64,000 bases of DNA from an uncultured Allomuricauda sp. (GCF_947499695.1 NZ_CANMPQ010000002.1:62001-126000); one strand, 5' to 3'. Shown: positions 9,996 through 19,785, counted from the first letter of the stretch. Made by a program: numbers and translations. The notes: generated by a model from the sequence alone, not told the origin.

Positions 9996-12900
9996 ATGAG
10001 AACACCTATTTTGAAGATATTTTGTTTGTTGCTGATTTTAGCATCCTGCAACTCAAAAGAAAAGGAGACCGACTCAGAAGTAAAATCCGAAACGCTATTT
10101 ACGTTGATGCCTTCGGAAGAAACTGGGGTGGATTTTGTCAATGCAGTTGAAAATCAAAAGAACTTCAACATTTTCAAATACCGTAATTTCTACAATGGGG
10201 GCGGTGTTGCTATCGGTGACATCAATAATGACGGATTGCCGGACATTTACCTGACCGGTAATATGGAGCCCAATAAGTTGTATTTGAACAAGGGCAATCT
10301 ACAGTTTGAAGACATTTCCGAGAAAGCGGGAGTGACCGGAAATAAGCCATGGTCCACGGGAGTTGTTATGGTAGATATAAACGCTGATGGACTTTTGGAT
10401 ATCTATGTCAGTAATGCAGGAAATTTGGAAGGAAATAACCATGACAACGATCTTTATATAAATAATGGGGACCTAACTTTCACTGAAAAAGCTCGTGAAT
10501 ACAATCTCGCCGAAACCGGATTTTCTACCCACGCATCCTTTTTTGACTATGATAAAGATGGAGATTTAGATGCCTACATCTTGAACAATAGCAACATTCC
10601 TGTAAGCAGTTTGGGTTACGCAGAACAGCGTGGAGTTAGGGCACAGGATTGGGAAGGCGTACCTCATATTTTTAGAGGTGTGGGCGATATGTTATTGAGA
10701 AATGATAATGGTAAATATGTTGATGTAAGTGAAGAAGCCGGAATTTACGGAAGTCTGATTGGTTTTGGCCTTGGGGTTTTGGTAACTGACATCAACAAAG
10801 ATTTATATCCAGACATCTATGTATCCAACGATTTTTATGAAAGAGATTACCTCTACATCAATAATCAAGATGGTACGTTTAGAGAAGAAATTAAAGATTG
10901 GACCCAACATTTGAGTCTTTCCGCAATGGGGATTGATATTGCTGACATCAACAATGATGGACACAACGATATTTTCATTACCGATATGCTTCCCGAACCG
11001 GACCAAAGGGTCAAATCGGTCATGGAATTTGAAGGATATAACATCTATGAGTTAAAGCGAAGCAAGGATTTCTACCAGCAATATATTCAAAACACATTGC
11101 AGTTGAACAATGGCAATGGTTCCTTCTCAGAAGTCGCCTATTATAGTGGGGTTGATGCCACCGATTGGAGTTGGGCAGGTTTGCTTTTTGACATGGATAA
11201 CGATGGACTTCGTGATATTTTTATCACAAATGGAATCAACCACGATCTAACCGACCTCGATTTTGTCGACTTTTTTGCCAACGAGATTATTCAAAAAATG
11301 GCACTCACCGGACGAAAGGAATCTATAGATTCCATCATCGTCAAAATGCCCATAAAACCTCAACCAAATTACGCCTACAGGAACAAGGGGGATATTACTT
11401 TTGACAACGCCAATAAAGATTGGGGTTTTGATCTTCCAACAAGATCAAATGGGGCAGCCTACGGAGACCTTGATAATGATGGTGATTTGGATTTGGTCAT
11501 CAACAATGTCAACACCGAGACATTTATCTATCGTAACAATACCAACGAACAAAAAAACCATAACTACATCCAATTAAAGTTGGAAGGAGAAGGAAGCAAT
11601 CCTTTTGCAGTCGGAACAACCGCTTTTCTTTATTATGATGACCATATTGTAAATCAAGAGTTGATTCCTTCCAGAGGTTTCCAATCTTCTATGGACTATA
11701 CGATGACCATTGGTTTAGGCGAGGTCAAAAAAATAGATTCCCTAAGGATTCTTTGGCCTAATGATAAAACCCAAAAACTGACCAATGTCGATGTCAACCA
11801 AGTATTGAAATTTAAACAAGTTGAGGCAACGGAGAAATACAATGCACCCAAGGAGGAAGGCAAAAACACATTGATTCGTGAGTTGGAAAATAACGCATTG
11901 ACCTCTCATGATGAAAATACCTATAGTGATTTCGATTATGAAGGACTCATATACAAGAAAGTCTCCCAGGAAGGCCCATCATTAGCAGTCGGAGATATTA
12001 ATGGAGATGGAAATGAAGATGTTTTTATCGGTGGTGCGGCAGGCCAATCCGGAGCGATATACACGCACAAAGGACAAGGAAAATTGTCCAAAACAATACA
12101 AAGTGTGCTTCAAGAAGATAACGCTTTTGAAGATACAGCCGCTGCATTTTTCGATGCCGATGGCGACGGGGACTTGGACCTTATTGTAGGTTCAGGCGGA
12201 AACGAAGTTGGTAAAGAGCGTACATATAGACCTAGACTTTATTTGAACGATGGTTCGGGCAAGTTTCAAAAGTCAAGCGAGGCCTTGCCTTCCGCCTTTA
12301 AGAATGTCTCCACGATTTCCACCAACGACTTTGATGCTGATGGAGATGTCGATGTTTTTATAGGTTCAAGGAGTATTGTCGGAGTTTATGGATTAGACCC
12401 TGATCACCTGTTTTTAGAAAATCAAGGTAATGGTGAGTTCATCGATGCCACCGAAAGACTGGGTTACGGTTTAAAGGATGCGGGTATGATTACCAATTCT
12501 CTTTGGGTCGATATTGATGGCGATGAAAAGGAAGATCTTGTTACCGTTTCAGAATGGGGCACTCCAAAAATTTACAAGAACTCTGGCCGCAGACTTTCAA
12601 AATCAAACTCTTCTTTGGACAGTCTCAGTGGATGGTGGAATACTGTAGAGGCAGCAGATTTGGATAATGATGGCGACTATGATTTAATATTGGGTAATCA
12701 GGGAGAAAACCTCCACTACTCACCAAAAGAAGGAAATCCCATGAAAATGTGGATCAACGATTTCGATGACAACGGCACCATTGAACAAATTGTAACGCAA
12801 AACTATGATGGCGGCGATTACCCTATACATCAAAAGAAAGAATTGACCGGGCAATTGGTGTCATTGAAGAAACAAAACCTAAAAGCTTCGGATTACGCCA

Positions 12901-13340
12901 GAAGGACCATAGAAGAACTCTTTCCAAAGGAAGTGATTGAACGTTCCATTGTAAAAGAGGTAACCCACTCAGGATCTGTAATTGCCATAAACGAGGGCAA
13001 TGGGAACTTTACGATAAAAAGACTTCCAAGTCGTGTTCAACTCTCGTGCATTTGCGGAATCACATGCGCTGATGTCAATAACGATGGAAACATGGACTTG
13101 ATAATGGCAGGTAATAATTTCGAATTTAAACCTCAGTTTTCCCGTTTAGATGCCGGATATGGCAATGTGTTATTGGGAGATGGTAAATTGAATTTTGATT
13201 GGCAGAATTATGACCAAAGTGGGTTTTTGATTCGCGATGAAGTAAAGCATCTGAAACAATTCAAGGATAAAAGCGGTAAAAGATATCTTGTAGCCGCCAT
13301 TAACGATGAAAAACCAAAGATTTTTGCATTGGATGAATAG
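9996..13340 (+). CDS. VCBS/FG-GAP repeat lipoprotein with central ASPIC/UnbV domain (paralogue 2 of 3)
   Basis: This is a 1,114-residue paralogue of its two neighbours. Its signal peptide ends LILASC (C18). It again carries 14 calcium-loop repeats, seven before and seven after the ASPIC/UnbV domain at about residues 513-592 (core TIGLGEVKKIDSLRILWP). Loop 4 (DINKDLYPD) lacks the usual glycine, and loop 13 (DFDDNGTIE) ends in Glu, a change shared by the equivalent loops of the other two copies. Its last bases overlap the start codon of the third paralogue in the sequence ATGAATAG, implying translational coupling. It probably sits at the cell surface; no catalytic residues are evident. Confidence 0.9.
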   Translation: MRTPILKIFCLLLILASCNSKEKETDSEVKSETLFTLMPSEETGVDFVNAVENQKNFNIFKYRNFYNGGGVAIGDINNDGLPDIYLTGNMEPNKLYLNKGNLQFEDISEKAGVTGNKPWSTGVVMVDINADGLLDIYVSNAGNLEGNNHDNDLYINNGDLTFTEKAREYNLAETGFSTHASFFDYDKDGDLDAYILNNSNIPVSSLGYAEQRGVRAQDWEGVPHIFRGVGDMLLRNDNGKYVDVSEEAGIYGSLIGFGLGVLVTDINKDLYPDIYVSNDFYERDYLYINNQDGTFREEIKDWTQHLSLSAMGIDIADINNDGHNDIFITDMLPEPDQRVKSVMEFEGYNIYELKRSKDFYQQYIQNTLQLNNGNGSFSEVAYYSGVDATDWSWAGLLFDMDNDGLRDIFITNGINHDLTDLDFVDFFANEIIQKMALTGRKESIDSIIVKMPIKPQPNYAYRNKGDITFDNANKDWGFDLPTRSNGAAYGDLDNDGDLDLVINNVNTETFIYRNNTNEQKNHNYIQLKLEGEGSNPFAVGTTAFLYYDDHIVNQELIPSRGFQSSMDYTMTIGLGEVKKIDSLRILWPNDKTQKLTNVDVNQVLKFKQVEATEKYNAPKEEGKNTLIRELENNALTSHDENTYSDFDYEGLIYKKVSQEGPSLAVGDINGDGNEDVFIGGAAGQSGAIYTHKGQGKLSKTIQSVLQEDNAFEDTAAAFFDADGDGDLDLIVGSGGNEVGKERTYRPRLYLNDGSGKFQKSSEALPSAFKNVSTISTNDFDADGDVDVFIGSRSIVGVYGLDPDHLFLENQGNGEFIDATERLGYGLKDAGMITNSLWVDIDGDEKEDLVTVSEWGTPKIYKNSGRRLSKSNSSLDSLSGWWNTVEAADLDNDGDYDLILGNQGENLHYSPKEGNPMKMWINDFDDNGTIEQIVTQNYDGGDYPIHQKKELTGQLVSLKKQNLKASDYARRTIEELFPKEVIERSIVKEVTHSGSVIAINEGNGNFTIKRLPSRVQLSCICGITCADVNNDGNMDLIMAGNNFEFKPQFSRLDAGYGNVLLGDGKLNFDWQNYDQSGFLIRDEVKHLKQFKDKSGKRYLVAAINDEKPKIFALDE

Positions 13341-16300
13341 ATTATTAGGTTTTTTTACAGCTCTTGTTTTAGTGATAGGATGTACCAATAGTAATTCGTT
13401 ATTTGATAATCCATCACCCAAGGAAACAGGGGTCAGCTTTGAAAACACCATTACGGAGTCCGACGAACTCAATATTCTGGACTATCTCTACTTTTACAAT
13501 GGCGGAGGAGTTGCTGTTGGTGATATAAACGGAGATGACTTGCCAGATATCTTCTTTTCTGGTAACCAAGTAAAGAACAAACTTTACCTCAACAAAGGGA
13601 ATCTTCAATTTGAAGATATCTCAGAAGCCGCCGGAGTTGAAGGTAATAGCACCTGGAATACCGGAGCGATCATGGGCGATGTAAACGGGGATGGACTTTT
13701 GGATATTTATGTCTGCGCAGTTGTCGGTGTCAATGGCTTTAATGGGTATAATGAACTATTTATCAATAATGGTCCTTCCAAGGTTGATGGAGAAATAACT
13801 TTTACCGAAAGTGCTGTCAAATATGGACTTGACTTTGATTCCTACAGTTCTTCAGCAGCTTTTTTAGATTATGATTTAGATGGTGACTTGGACCTTTACT
13901 TGCTCAATCACGCGGTACACACACAAGATTCTTATGGCAAAGCAGAGCTTCGTCTCAAAAGGAATTATCAGACAGGAGATAAGTTGTTGAGAAATGATAA
14001 TGGAAAATTCACCGAAGTCAGTGAGGAAGCAGGTATTTATGGCGGAATCAATGGATATGGACTTGGTGTAGCCATTTCCGATTTCAACCAAGATGGTTAT
14101 CCCGACATTTATGTTGGCAACGATTTTCACGAAGATGATTATTACTATCTCAACAATGGAGATGGAACCTTTAGTGAAAGTCTAAAGGAACATTTTGGAC
14201 ATATCAGTAGATTTTCCATGGGTAATGACGTTGCGGATATTAATCATGATGGACTTCCTGATATGATATCCCTAGACATGTTGCCAGAGGATGAAATTCC
14301 ATTGAAATCTTCGGAAGGAGATGACAATATCCAGACGCAAAAATTGCGTATTGAGCAATACGGTTATCACTACCAGTTCACGCGCAATATGCTCTATGTG
14401 AACCAAACAGATGGAAATTACATGGAAACTGCCTTGATGAGTGGAGTTGCTGCAACAGATTGGAGTTGGAGTGCGCTTTTTGCAGATTACGACCAAGATG
14501 GGGAGCAGGACCTTTTCATATCCAACGGTATTCCAAAGCGCCCTAATGACTTGGACTTTATCAATTTCCTATCCAGCGACCAGATACAGAGCAAGGTCAA
14601 CAACACAAAATTGGTAGATCAAGCTGCTCTTAACATGATGCCAACCGGGGCAACCCATAACTACGCATTCAAGGGTAAACCAAATTTGGCTTTTGAAGAT
14701 ATGACCGGTCAATGGATCTCCAACGATACGTTGATATCTGGGGCTACGGCGCTAGGCGATTTTGACAATGATGGCGATATTGATGTGGTCACTTCAAACC
14801 TAAACAGTCCAGCATCACTTTATATCAACAAGACCAACGAAAAATCCAACTATTTAAAAATTCGGTTTGATTACGGTAATCCGAATAAATTTGGAATAGG
14901 AACCAAGGTCTATGCATATGCCAACGGTAGTTTACAGTTTAAAGAATTATACCTGAGCAGGGGGTTTCAAGCTTCTTCCGAGCCTTTGGTCCATTTTGGG
15001 TTTGGTTCCACAATAAAGGTGGATTCTCTAAAAGTTGTTTGGCCAAATCGCACCTACCAGGTTCTAAAGGATATCAATACAAACCAAACCCTCACGATTT
15101 CACCGGAGAATACAAAGCCATATAATTATGATGCCTCAAAACTCAAGGCTCCTTCACTTTTCAAAAAAGTAGATAATGCCCTAGGCATTGATTTTGTGCA
15201 CAAAGAGGATAACTATGTCGATTTTAACCGCGAGAAATTGATTCCGTATAAGGCTTCGGATAGAGGTCCTGCGATGGCCATCGGAGACTTAAATAATGAC
15301 GGAAAAGAAGACATTTTCTTGGGAGGTTCCAAGTTTATTCCTTCCAAGACCTACATACAACAAGATTCTGCTTTTGTAGTGCATAATTTTCCTCAAATCC
15401 GCCAAGATTCCATCAAAGAAAACATAAGTGCGGTAATTGCCGACTTCAATGGCGACGAAAGAAACGATTTGATTTTAGGAAGCGGAGGTGCTGATTTCTT
15501 TGGACAGTCTAAACCTTTGATCGACGATTATTTCATTCAGGATGATTTAGCATATATCAAGAATGAACTTCCCCAATATTTTGAAAATGCAAGCGTCATA
15601 AAGCCCTATGATTATGATCAGGATGGAGATATGGACGTTTTTGTCGGAAACCACATGATTACCACCAAATTTGGTGAAGCCCCTACCTCCTATTTGTTGA
15701 ACAATAATGAAGGAGTATTTTCAATTGTGGATGGTTTTGTTGCTAGCAACAGCGGAATGGTTACCGACGCTTTATGGCATGATTTTGATACTGATGGCAC
15801 TAAGGACCTCATTGTTGTAGGGGAATGGATGTCACCACGTTTTTTCAAAAATTCGAATGGAACCTTTACAGAAGCAAATTCTCTTGACCTGAATGGCTTA
15901 TGGCAAGCCATTGAACCTTTCGACATTGATCAGGATGGTGACGATGATTATCTGTTGGGCAACTGGGGGCAAAATTCAAAATTTGTAGCAACCACAGAGA
16001 ACCCTTTAAAAATGTACTTCTCCGATTTTGATGACAATGGCAGTACAGAAACCATTATCGTCCTTAACAAAAATGGGAAGGAATATCCCATTCATGATTT
16101 AGATGATTTGGCCTCTCAAATGGTCTCGTTAAGAAAAAAATTCAACAGCTATACGTCATTTGCAGGTAAAAGTATTGATGAGGTTTTGGAAGAGGAAGCA
16201 ATCGCAAACGCTAAAACTTTATCCGTAACAGAAATTCGTTCAGGGTATTTGAAAAATGAAAACGGGACGTTTGTTTTTGTGCCATTTTCTTTTGAATTGC

Positions 16301-16590
16301 AGGTTTCACCAATTATGGCTTTTCTTTCATATGATTTTGACAATGATGGCCATATGGAAGTGTTAGCCGGGGGTAACTATTTTGGAGTAAAACCTTACCA
16401 CGGCAGGTTCGACAGTTTTCCTGGAGCATTGATAAAAAATGAAAATAATGTAATTTTGGGCAATCGCCTTGGCCTAGATTTTAATCAAAAATCCCTGCGC
16501 CATTTAGGCATTCTCCCTTTTCAGGATAAAAAGTACCTACTTGCCATTTTTAATAACGATAAAGCCCAATTATATCAACTCAACAACTAA
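13333..16590 (+). CDS. VCBS/FG-GAP repeat lipoprotein with central ASPIC/UnbV domain (paralogue 3 of 3)
   Basis: The frame is open from 13306, but I place the start at 13333. That ATG overlaps the previous stop (ATGAATAG) and gives a clean lipoprotein signal (LVLVIGC, C17); the earlier start adds nine polar residues. The 1,085-residue product has the same layout as its paralogues. Seven DxNxDGxxD loops come first, then ASPIC/UnbV at about residues 500-575 (HFGFG ... KVDSLKVVWP), then seven more loops. Conservation of loop number and order indicates ancient tandem duplication followed by divergence. The next gene begins 12 bases after the stop. It is probably a surface lipoprotein of unknown ligand. 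Confidence 0.9.
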   Translation: MNRLLGFFTALVLVIGCTNSNSLFDNPSPKETGVSFENTITESDELNILDYLYFYNGGGVAVGDINGDDLPDIFFSGNQVKNKLYLNKGNLQFEDISEAAGVEGNSTWNTGAIMGDVNGDGLLDIYVCAVVGVNGFNGYNELFINNGPSKVDGEITFTESAVKYGLDFDSYSSSAAFLDYDLDGDLDLYLLNHAVHTQDSYGKAELRLKRNYQTGDKLLRNDNGKFTEVSEEAGIYGGINGYGLGVAISDFNQDGYPDIYVGNDFHEDDYYYLNNGDGTFSESLKEHFGHISRFSMGNDVADINHDGLPDMISLDMLPEDEIPLKSSEGDDNIQTQKLRIEQYGYHYQFTRNMLYVNQTDGNYMETALMSGVAATDWSWSALFADYDQDGEQDLFISNGIPKRPNDLDFINFLSSDQIQSKVNNTKLVDQAALNMMPTGATHNYAFKGKPNLAFEDMTGQWISNDTLISGATALGDFDNDGDIDVVTSNLNSPASLYINKTNEKSNYLKIRFDYGNPNKFGIGTKVYAYANGSLQFKELYLSRGFQASSEPLVHFGFGSTIKVDSLKVVWPNRTYQVLKDINTNQTLTISPENTKPYNYDASKLKAPSLFKKVDNALGIDFVHKEDNYVDFNREKLIPYKASDRGPAMAIGDLNNDGKEDIFLGGSKFIPSKTYIQQDSAFVVHNFPQIRQDSIKENISAVIADFNGDERNDLILGSGGADFFGQSKPLIDDYFIQDDLAYIKNELPQYFENASVIKPYDYDQDGDMDVFVGNHMITTKFGEAPTSYLLNNNEGVFSIVDGFVASNSGMVTDALWHDFDTDGTKDLIVVGEWMSPRFFKNSNGTFTEANSLDLNGLWQAIEPFDIDQDGDDDYLLGNWGQNSKFVATTENPLKMYFSDFDDNGSTETIIVLNKNGKEYPIHDLDDLASQMVSLRKKFNSYTSFAGKSIDEVLEEEAIANAKTLSVTEIRSGYLKNENGTFVFVPFSFELQVSPIMAFLSYDFDNDGHMEVLAGGNYFGVKPYHGRFDSFPGALIKNENNVILGNRLGLDFNQKSLRHLGILPFQDKKYLLAIFNNDKAQLYQLNN

Positions 16591-16602
16591 AGTAAATTGG
16601 TT

Positions 16603-17928
16603 ATGAAAAAAAGTACAGGAACACTGCTTATTATTGCACTACTATGTTTCTCCTGCAGTAAAAAACAGGAACCCATTGTTATATCTTCAGAAGATTATCA
16701 CAGTTCGGTGGACAAAGTGACCCAAGTGATGATCCACGATATTTTTTCGCCTCCAGTGGCCAGCCGTATTTATGCATACCCAAATGTAGCGGCATATGAA
16801 ATTTTGGCTTTGAAAAATGACAATTACAAACCGCTTCAAGGTCAAGTCACCGATTTATCGCCTATTCCTCAACCTGAAAATGTAGAAAATATCAATTGGG
16901 ATTTAGCAGCGCTTATTGCCCATATCGATTTGAGCAAGCGTCTTATTTTTTCGGAAGATCGTATTGAAACTTTCCGTGATAGTCTTTATCATAAATGGGA
17001 AGAACAAAACACTGCTGAATTCGAAGCTTCCAAAAACTATGGATTGAAAGTTGCAGACCATATTGCCACTTGGATGGATAAGGACAATTACAAACAAACT
17101 CGAACTATGCCTAAGTTTACGGTTGACTCTGAAGACCCATCAAGATGGCAGCCAACGCCTCCTTCCTATATGGATGGCATTGAACCACATTGGAGTAAAA
17201 TAAGACCGTTCGTGATTGACTCATCGAACCAATTCAAGCCATCGCCACCACCACCCTTTTCGATGGACAAGGACTCAGATTTTTATAAAGAGGTCGTCGA
17301 AGTATATGATATTAGCAATGAAATTACCGGAAAAGGTGATGAATCCGAAGAAATAGAAATTGCCAAATTCTGGGATTGCAATCCATACGTTTCAGTTACC
17401 AGAGGTCATTTAATGTTCGCTACCAAGAAGATTACCCCCGGCGCCCATTGGATTGGCATTACCAAAATCGCAGCTAGAAAGACCAATTCCGATTTTGCAA
17501 AAACCGTATATGCATATACAAAGACTTCCATTGCCATTGCCGATGCTTTTATTAGTTGCTGGGATGAAAAGTATAGAAGTAATCTTATCCGCCCCGAGAC
17601 CCTAATCAACGAACATATAGACGATAGTTGGGAGCCGGTATTGCAAACACCTCCGTTCCCTGAATACACCAGTGGACATAGTGTGGCATCAGGAGCCGCT
17701 GCAATGGCCTTAACTAGTGTTTTTGGTGACAATTTTGAGTTTGATGATGATACTGAAGTCCCTTATGGTTTACCTGTTCGATCGTTCAAATCATTTAACG
17801 CCGCGGCTGACGAGGCCGCTATAAGCAGAATGTATGGTGGAATCCACTACAGGGCCGCTGTTGAGATTGGCGTAAACCAAGGTCGGTCATTAGGTCAGTT
17901 TGTTGTGGACAACCTTGACATGAATTAA
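16603..17928 (+). CDS. Vanadium-dependent haloperoxidase/PAP2-family lipoprotein
   Basis: This 441-residue protein starts at the ATG at 16603; an in-frame TTG six bases earlier is less likely. The signal peptide ends LLCFSC (C18). The C-terminal half carries the oxyanion-binding signature shared by vanadium haloperoxidases and PAP2 phosphatases: K323-x6-R330-P331, TSGH with H359, and R409-x5-H415 in SRMYGGIH. The long N-terminal helical region (VDKVTQVMIHDIFSPPVASRIYAYPNVAAYE) is typical of haloperoxidase-like rather than small PAP2 proteins. Predicted chemistry is either peroxide-dependent halide oxidation at a vanadate centre or phosphomonoester hydrolysis; sequence alone does not separate the two. 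It follows the three propeller lipoproteins in one operon. As a lipoprotein it would act in the periplasm or at the surface. Confidence 0.85.
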   Translation: MKKSTGTLLIIALLCFSCSKKQEPIVISSEDYHSSVDKVTQVMIHDIFSPPVASRIYAYPNVAAYEILALKNDNYKPLQGQVTDLSPIPQPENVENINWDLAALIAHIDLSKRLIFSEDRIETFRDSLYHKWEEQNTAEFEASKNYGLKVADHIATWMDKDNYKQTRTMPKFTVDSEDPSRWQPTPPSYMDGIEPHWSKIRPFVIDSSNQFKPSPPPPFSMDKDSDFYKEVVEVYDISNEITGKGDESEEIEIAKFWDCNPYVSVTRGHLMFATKKITPGAHWIGITKIAARKTNSDFAKTVYAYTKTSIAIADAFISCWDEKYRSNLIRPETLINEHIDDSWEPVLQTPPFPEYTSGHSVASGAAAMALTSVFGDNFEFDDDTEVPYGLPVRSFKSFNAAADEAAISRMYGGIHYRAAVEIGVNQGRSLGQFVVDNLDMN

Positions 17929-17961
17929 AATCAGTATTACTTTAAAGTCAAGTTTAGTGGT

Positions 17962-18867
17962 ATGAAAAAAGTTCTTTTGGGTATTTCGGCAATTTTGGCA
18001 ATCGCCTTACTCTGGTATCTATTCATCAAACCTTCCGATTATATTATTCGATTTGAAGCGAAAACCTTTCCGGGAGCTATCAATCAAACAATTAAACTCT
18101 GGGATCAAACTTTGGATACCATAGTACCGGTATCCCAAGAAGGAGACAACATTTTCAATCTAAGACAAAAGGTGGAATTTGGCGATTCCATTCACATTTA
18201 TGATTGGGAAATTCAAGCTCTTACAGATTCTACTTCAAAAGTAAAAGTGAGCATCCATGATGAAAACCATAGCATATCAAATAAAATAAAAGTCCCTTTT
18301 TCTGATACCGATTTTGAAAAACGCTCAAGAAAAACGGTTCTTGATTTTATGGAAAACCTTAACGACCATACCAAAAATTTCAAAGTTACCATCCTAGGAG
18401 AAGAAGAAATTCCGACCAAGTATCTGGCATATATTCCAGTAAAAGTTACCCAATTTCAAAAAGCTGGTGGAATGATGGAAAATTTGAACTATATCACCCA
18501 TACCCTAATACAAAATGAAGTGCAACTAGATGGAAATCCCATCGTTCACGTCACCAAATGGGATATGGAAAACGATAGTATTCAATATAATTTTGGCCAA
18601 CCAATCATTCGCTCCGAAAGGTTGCCTATGAATACCGAAATCCAATACAAACGTTTATTCTCTAAAAGGGCCTTAAAAGCTGAATACAACGGTAACTATA
18701 TTACCTCTGACCGTGCCTGGTATGCACTTTTAGATTATGCCAAAGCGAACAACATTGAGCTTGAACCGACTCCTATCGAAATCTTCTACAACAATCCCAA
18801 TTTTGGTGGCGATGCATTGCAATGGAAAGCTGAAATTTATATGCCGATAAAAGATAGCAATGAATAG
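17962..18867 (+). CDS. Membrane-anchored SRPBCC + GyrI-like two-domain protein
   Basis: The 301-residue product starts with one transmembrane segment or uncleaved signal (residues 4-22). It continues with FEAKTFPGAINQTIKLWDQTL, resembling the opening of SRPBCC/polyketide-cyclase-like folds. The C-terminal half (about 155-301) ends in IEIFYNNPNFGGDALQWKAEIYMPI, the usual closing strand of GyrI-like/AraC effector-binding domains. Both folds bind hydrophobic or planar small molecules in a pocket. Exported rather than cytoplasmic placement is unusual for GyrI-like domains. Its last 8 bases overlap the next gene. Domain calls are from pattern memory; a plain hypothetical-protein label is the conservative alternative. 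Confidence 0.65.
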   Translation: MKKVLLGISAILAIALLWYLFIKPSDYIIRFEAKTFPGAINQTIKLWDQTLDTIVPVSQEGDNIFNLRQKVEFGDSIHIYDWEIQALTDSTSKVKVSIHDENHSISNKIKVPFSDTDFEKRSRKTVLDFMENLNDHTKNFKVTILGEEEIPTKYLAYIPVKVTQFQKAGGMMENLNYITHTLIQNEVQLDGNPIVHVTKWDMENDSIQYNFGQPIIRSERLPMNTEIQYKRLFSKRALKAEYNGNYITSDRAWYALLDYAKANNIELEPTPIEIFYNNPNFGGDALQWKAEIYMPIKDSNE

Positions 18868-19720
18868 GCTTGTGCCCATATTGTTCCTTCTTTTTGCGCA
18901 GGCCTGTGCTCAAAAACCATGGTATGGTGATTTGAAATTTGAAGGTAAAATCCCTTCCAAATTAAGTGAGATATCCGGAATGGTTACCAATAATGCCACA
19001 ACCTTATGGATTATAGAAGACAATGGAAACAAGGACCATATCTACGCACTTAACCGTAAAGGGCAGTTGATCAAAGAATTTAAAGTAAAAAACGCCAAGA
19101 ATAACGATTGGGAAGATTTGGCCAAAGATGATAAGGGCAACATTTATATTGGCAACTTTGGAAACAACAACAACGACCGGAAAAATCTTTCCATTTACAA
19201 AATTCCCAATCCCGATAACGAGCCTGGCGACAAAATCGAAGCTGTAAAGATATCTTTCCACTATCCGGAGCAAACAAAATTCCCGCCCAAGAAGTCAAAG
19301 TTATTGTTCGACTGCGAAGCCTTTTTTTACAAACAAGGTTTTTTGTACCTCATCACCAAAAATCGGACACGACCCTATACAGGAAAGGCATTGATCTATA
19401 AAATCCCGGCGATTGAAGGTTCATATGAAGCCGAATTGGTAGGGGAATTTTTATCTTGTACAAACCAAAAATTCTGTTCTATTACCGCTGCTGACATTTC
19501 ACCAGATGGCAAGAAAATTGCTTTGTTGGGCTCCGGCTATATTTGGTTATTTTCTGATTTTACAGGGGATGATTTTACCAACGGAACCCTTGAAACTATT
19601 GATGTACAACACCGAACCCAACAGGAATCCATTGCCTTTTTGGACAACACTACGCTATTAATAGCAGATGAACAATCCCAGACCAAAGGAAGAAATCTAT
19701 ATTCTTATAAACTTGATTAA
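18860..19720 (+). CDS. Lipoprotein, probable beta-propeller, function unknown
   Basis: This 286-residue protein has a lipoprotein signal (LFAQAC, C16). Strand-turn repeats such as LWIIEDNGNKDHIYALNRKG, NIYIGNFGNNNND and ISPDGKKIALLGSGYIWLFS suggest a beta-propeller like SdiA-regulated or esterase-like propeller proteins. I do not recognise an exact family. The start codon overlaps the preceding stop (ATGAATAG, the same arrangement as between the second and third propeller lipoprotein genes), so it is the translationally coupled last gene of the operon that starts at 6698. A hairpin about 65 bases downstream may end the transcript. Confidence 0.6.
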   Translation: MNRLVPILFLLFAQACAQKPWYGDLKFEGKIPSKLSEISGMVTNNATTLWIIEDNGNKDHIYALNRKGQLIKEFKVKNAKNNDWEDLAKDDKGNIYIGNFGNNNNDRKNLSIYKIPNPDNEPGDKIEAVKISFHYPEQTKFPPKKSKLLFDCEAFFYKQGFLYLITKNRTRPYTGKALIYKIPAIEGSYEAELVGEFLSCTNQKFCSITAADISPDGKKIALLGSGYIWLFSDFTGDDFTNGTLETIDVQHRTQQESIAFLDNTTLLIADEQSQTKGRNLYSYKLD

Positions 19721-19785
19721 CGAGTTTGTAATTTTCCTTGAGTAAAGACTAAAAAAATTAGATGCCCTTATCGGGCTAGTTTAGG

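Noticed and set aside
13306..13332. Longer N-terminus for the third propeller lipoprotein
   Set aside because: It would put nine mostly polar residues before the lipoprotein signal; the ATG at 13333 overlaps the previous stop and gives a standard signal.
6698..16590. Assembly duplication or frameshift among the three similar large genes
   Set aside because: The copies are clearly diverged at both protein and base level, each with its own signal peptide and intact frame.
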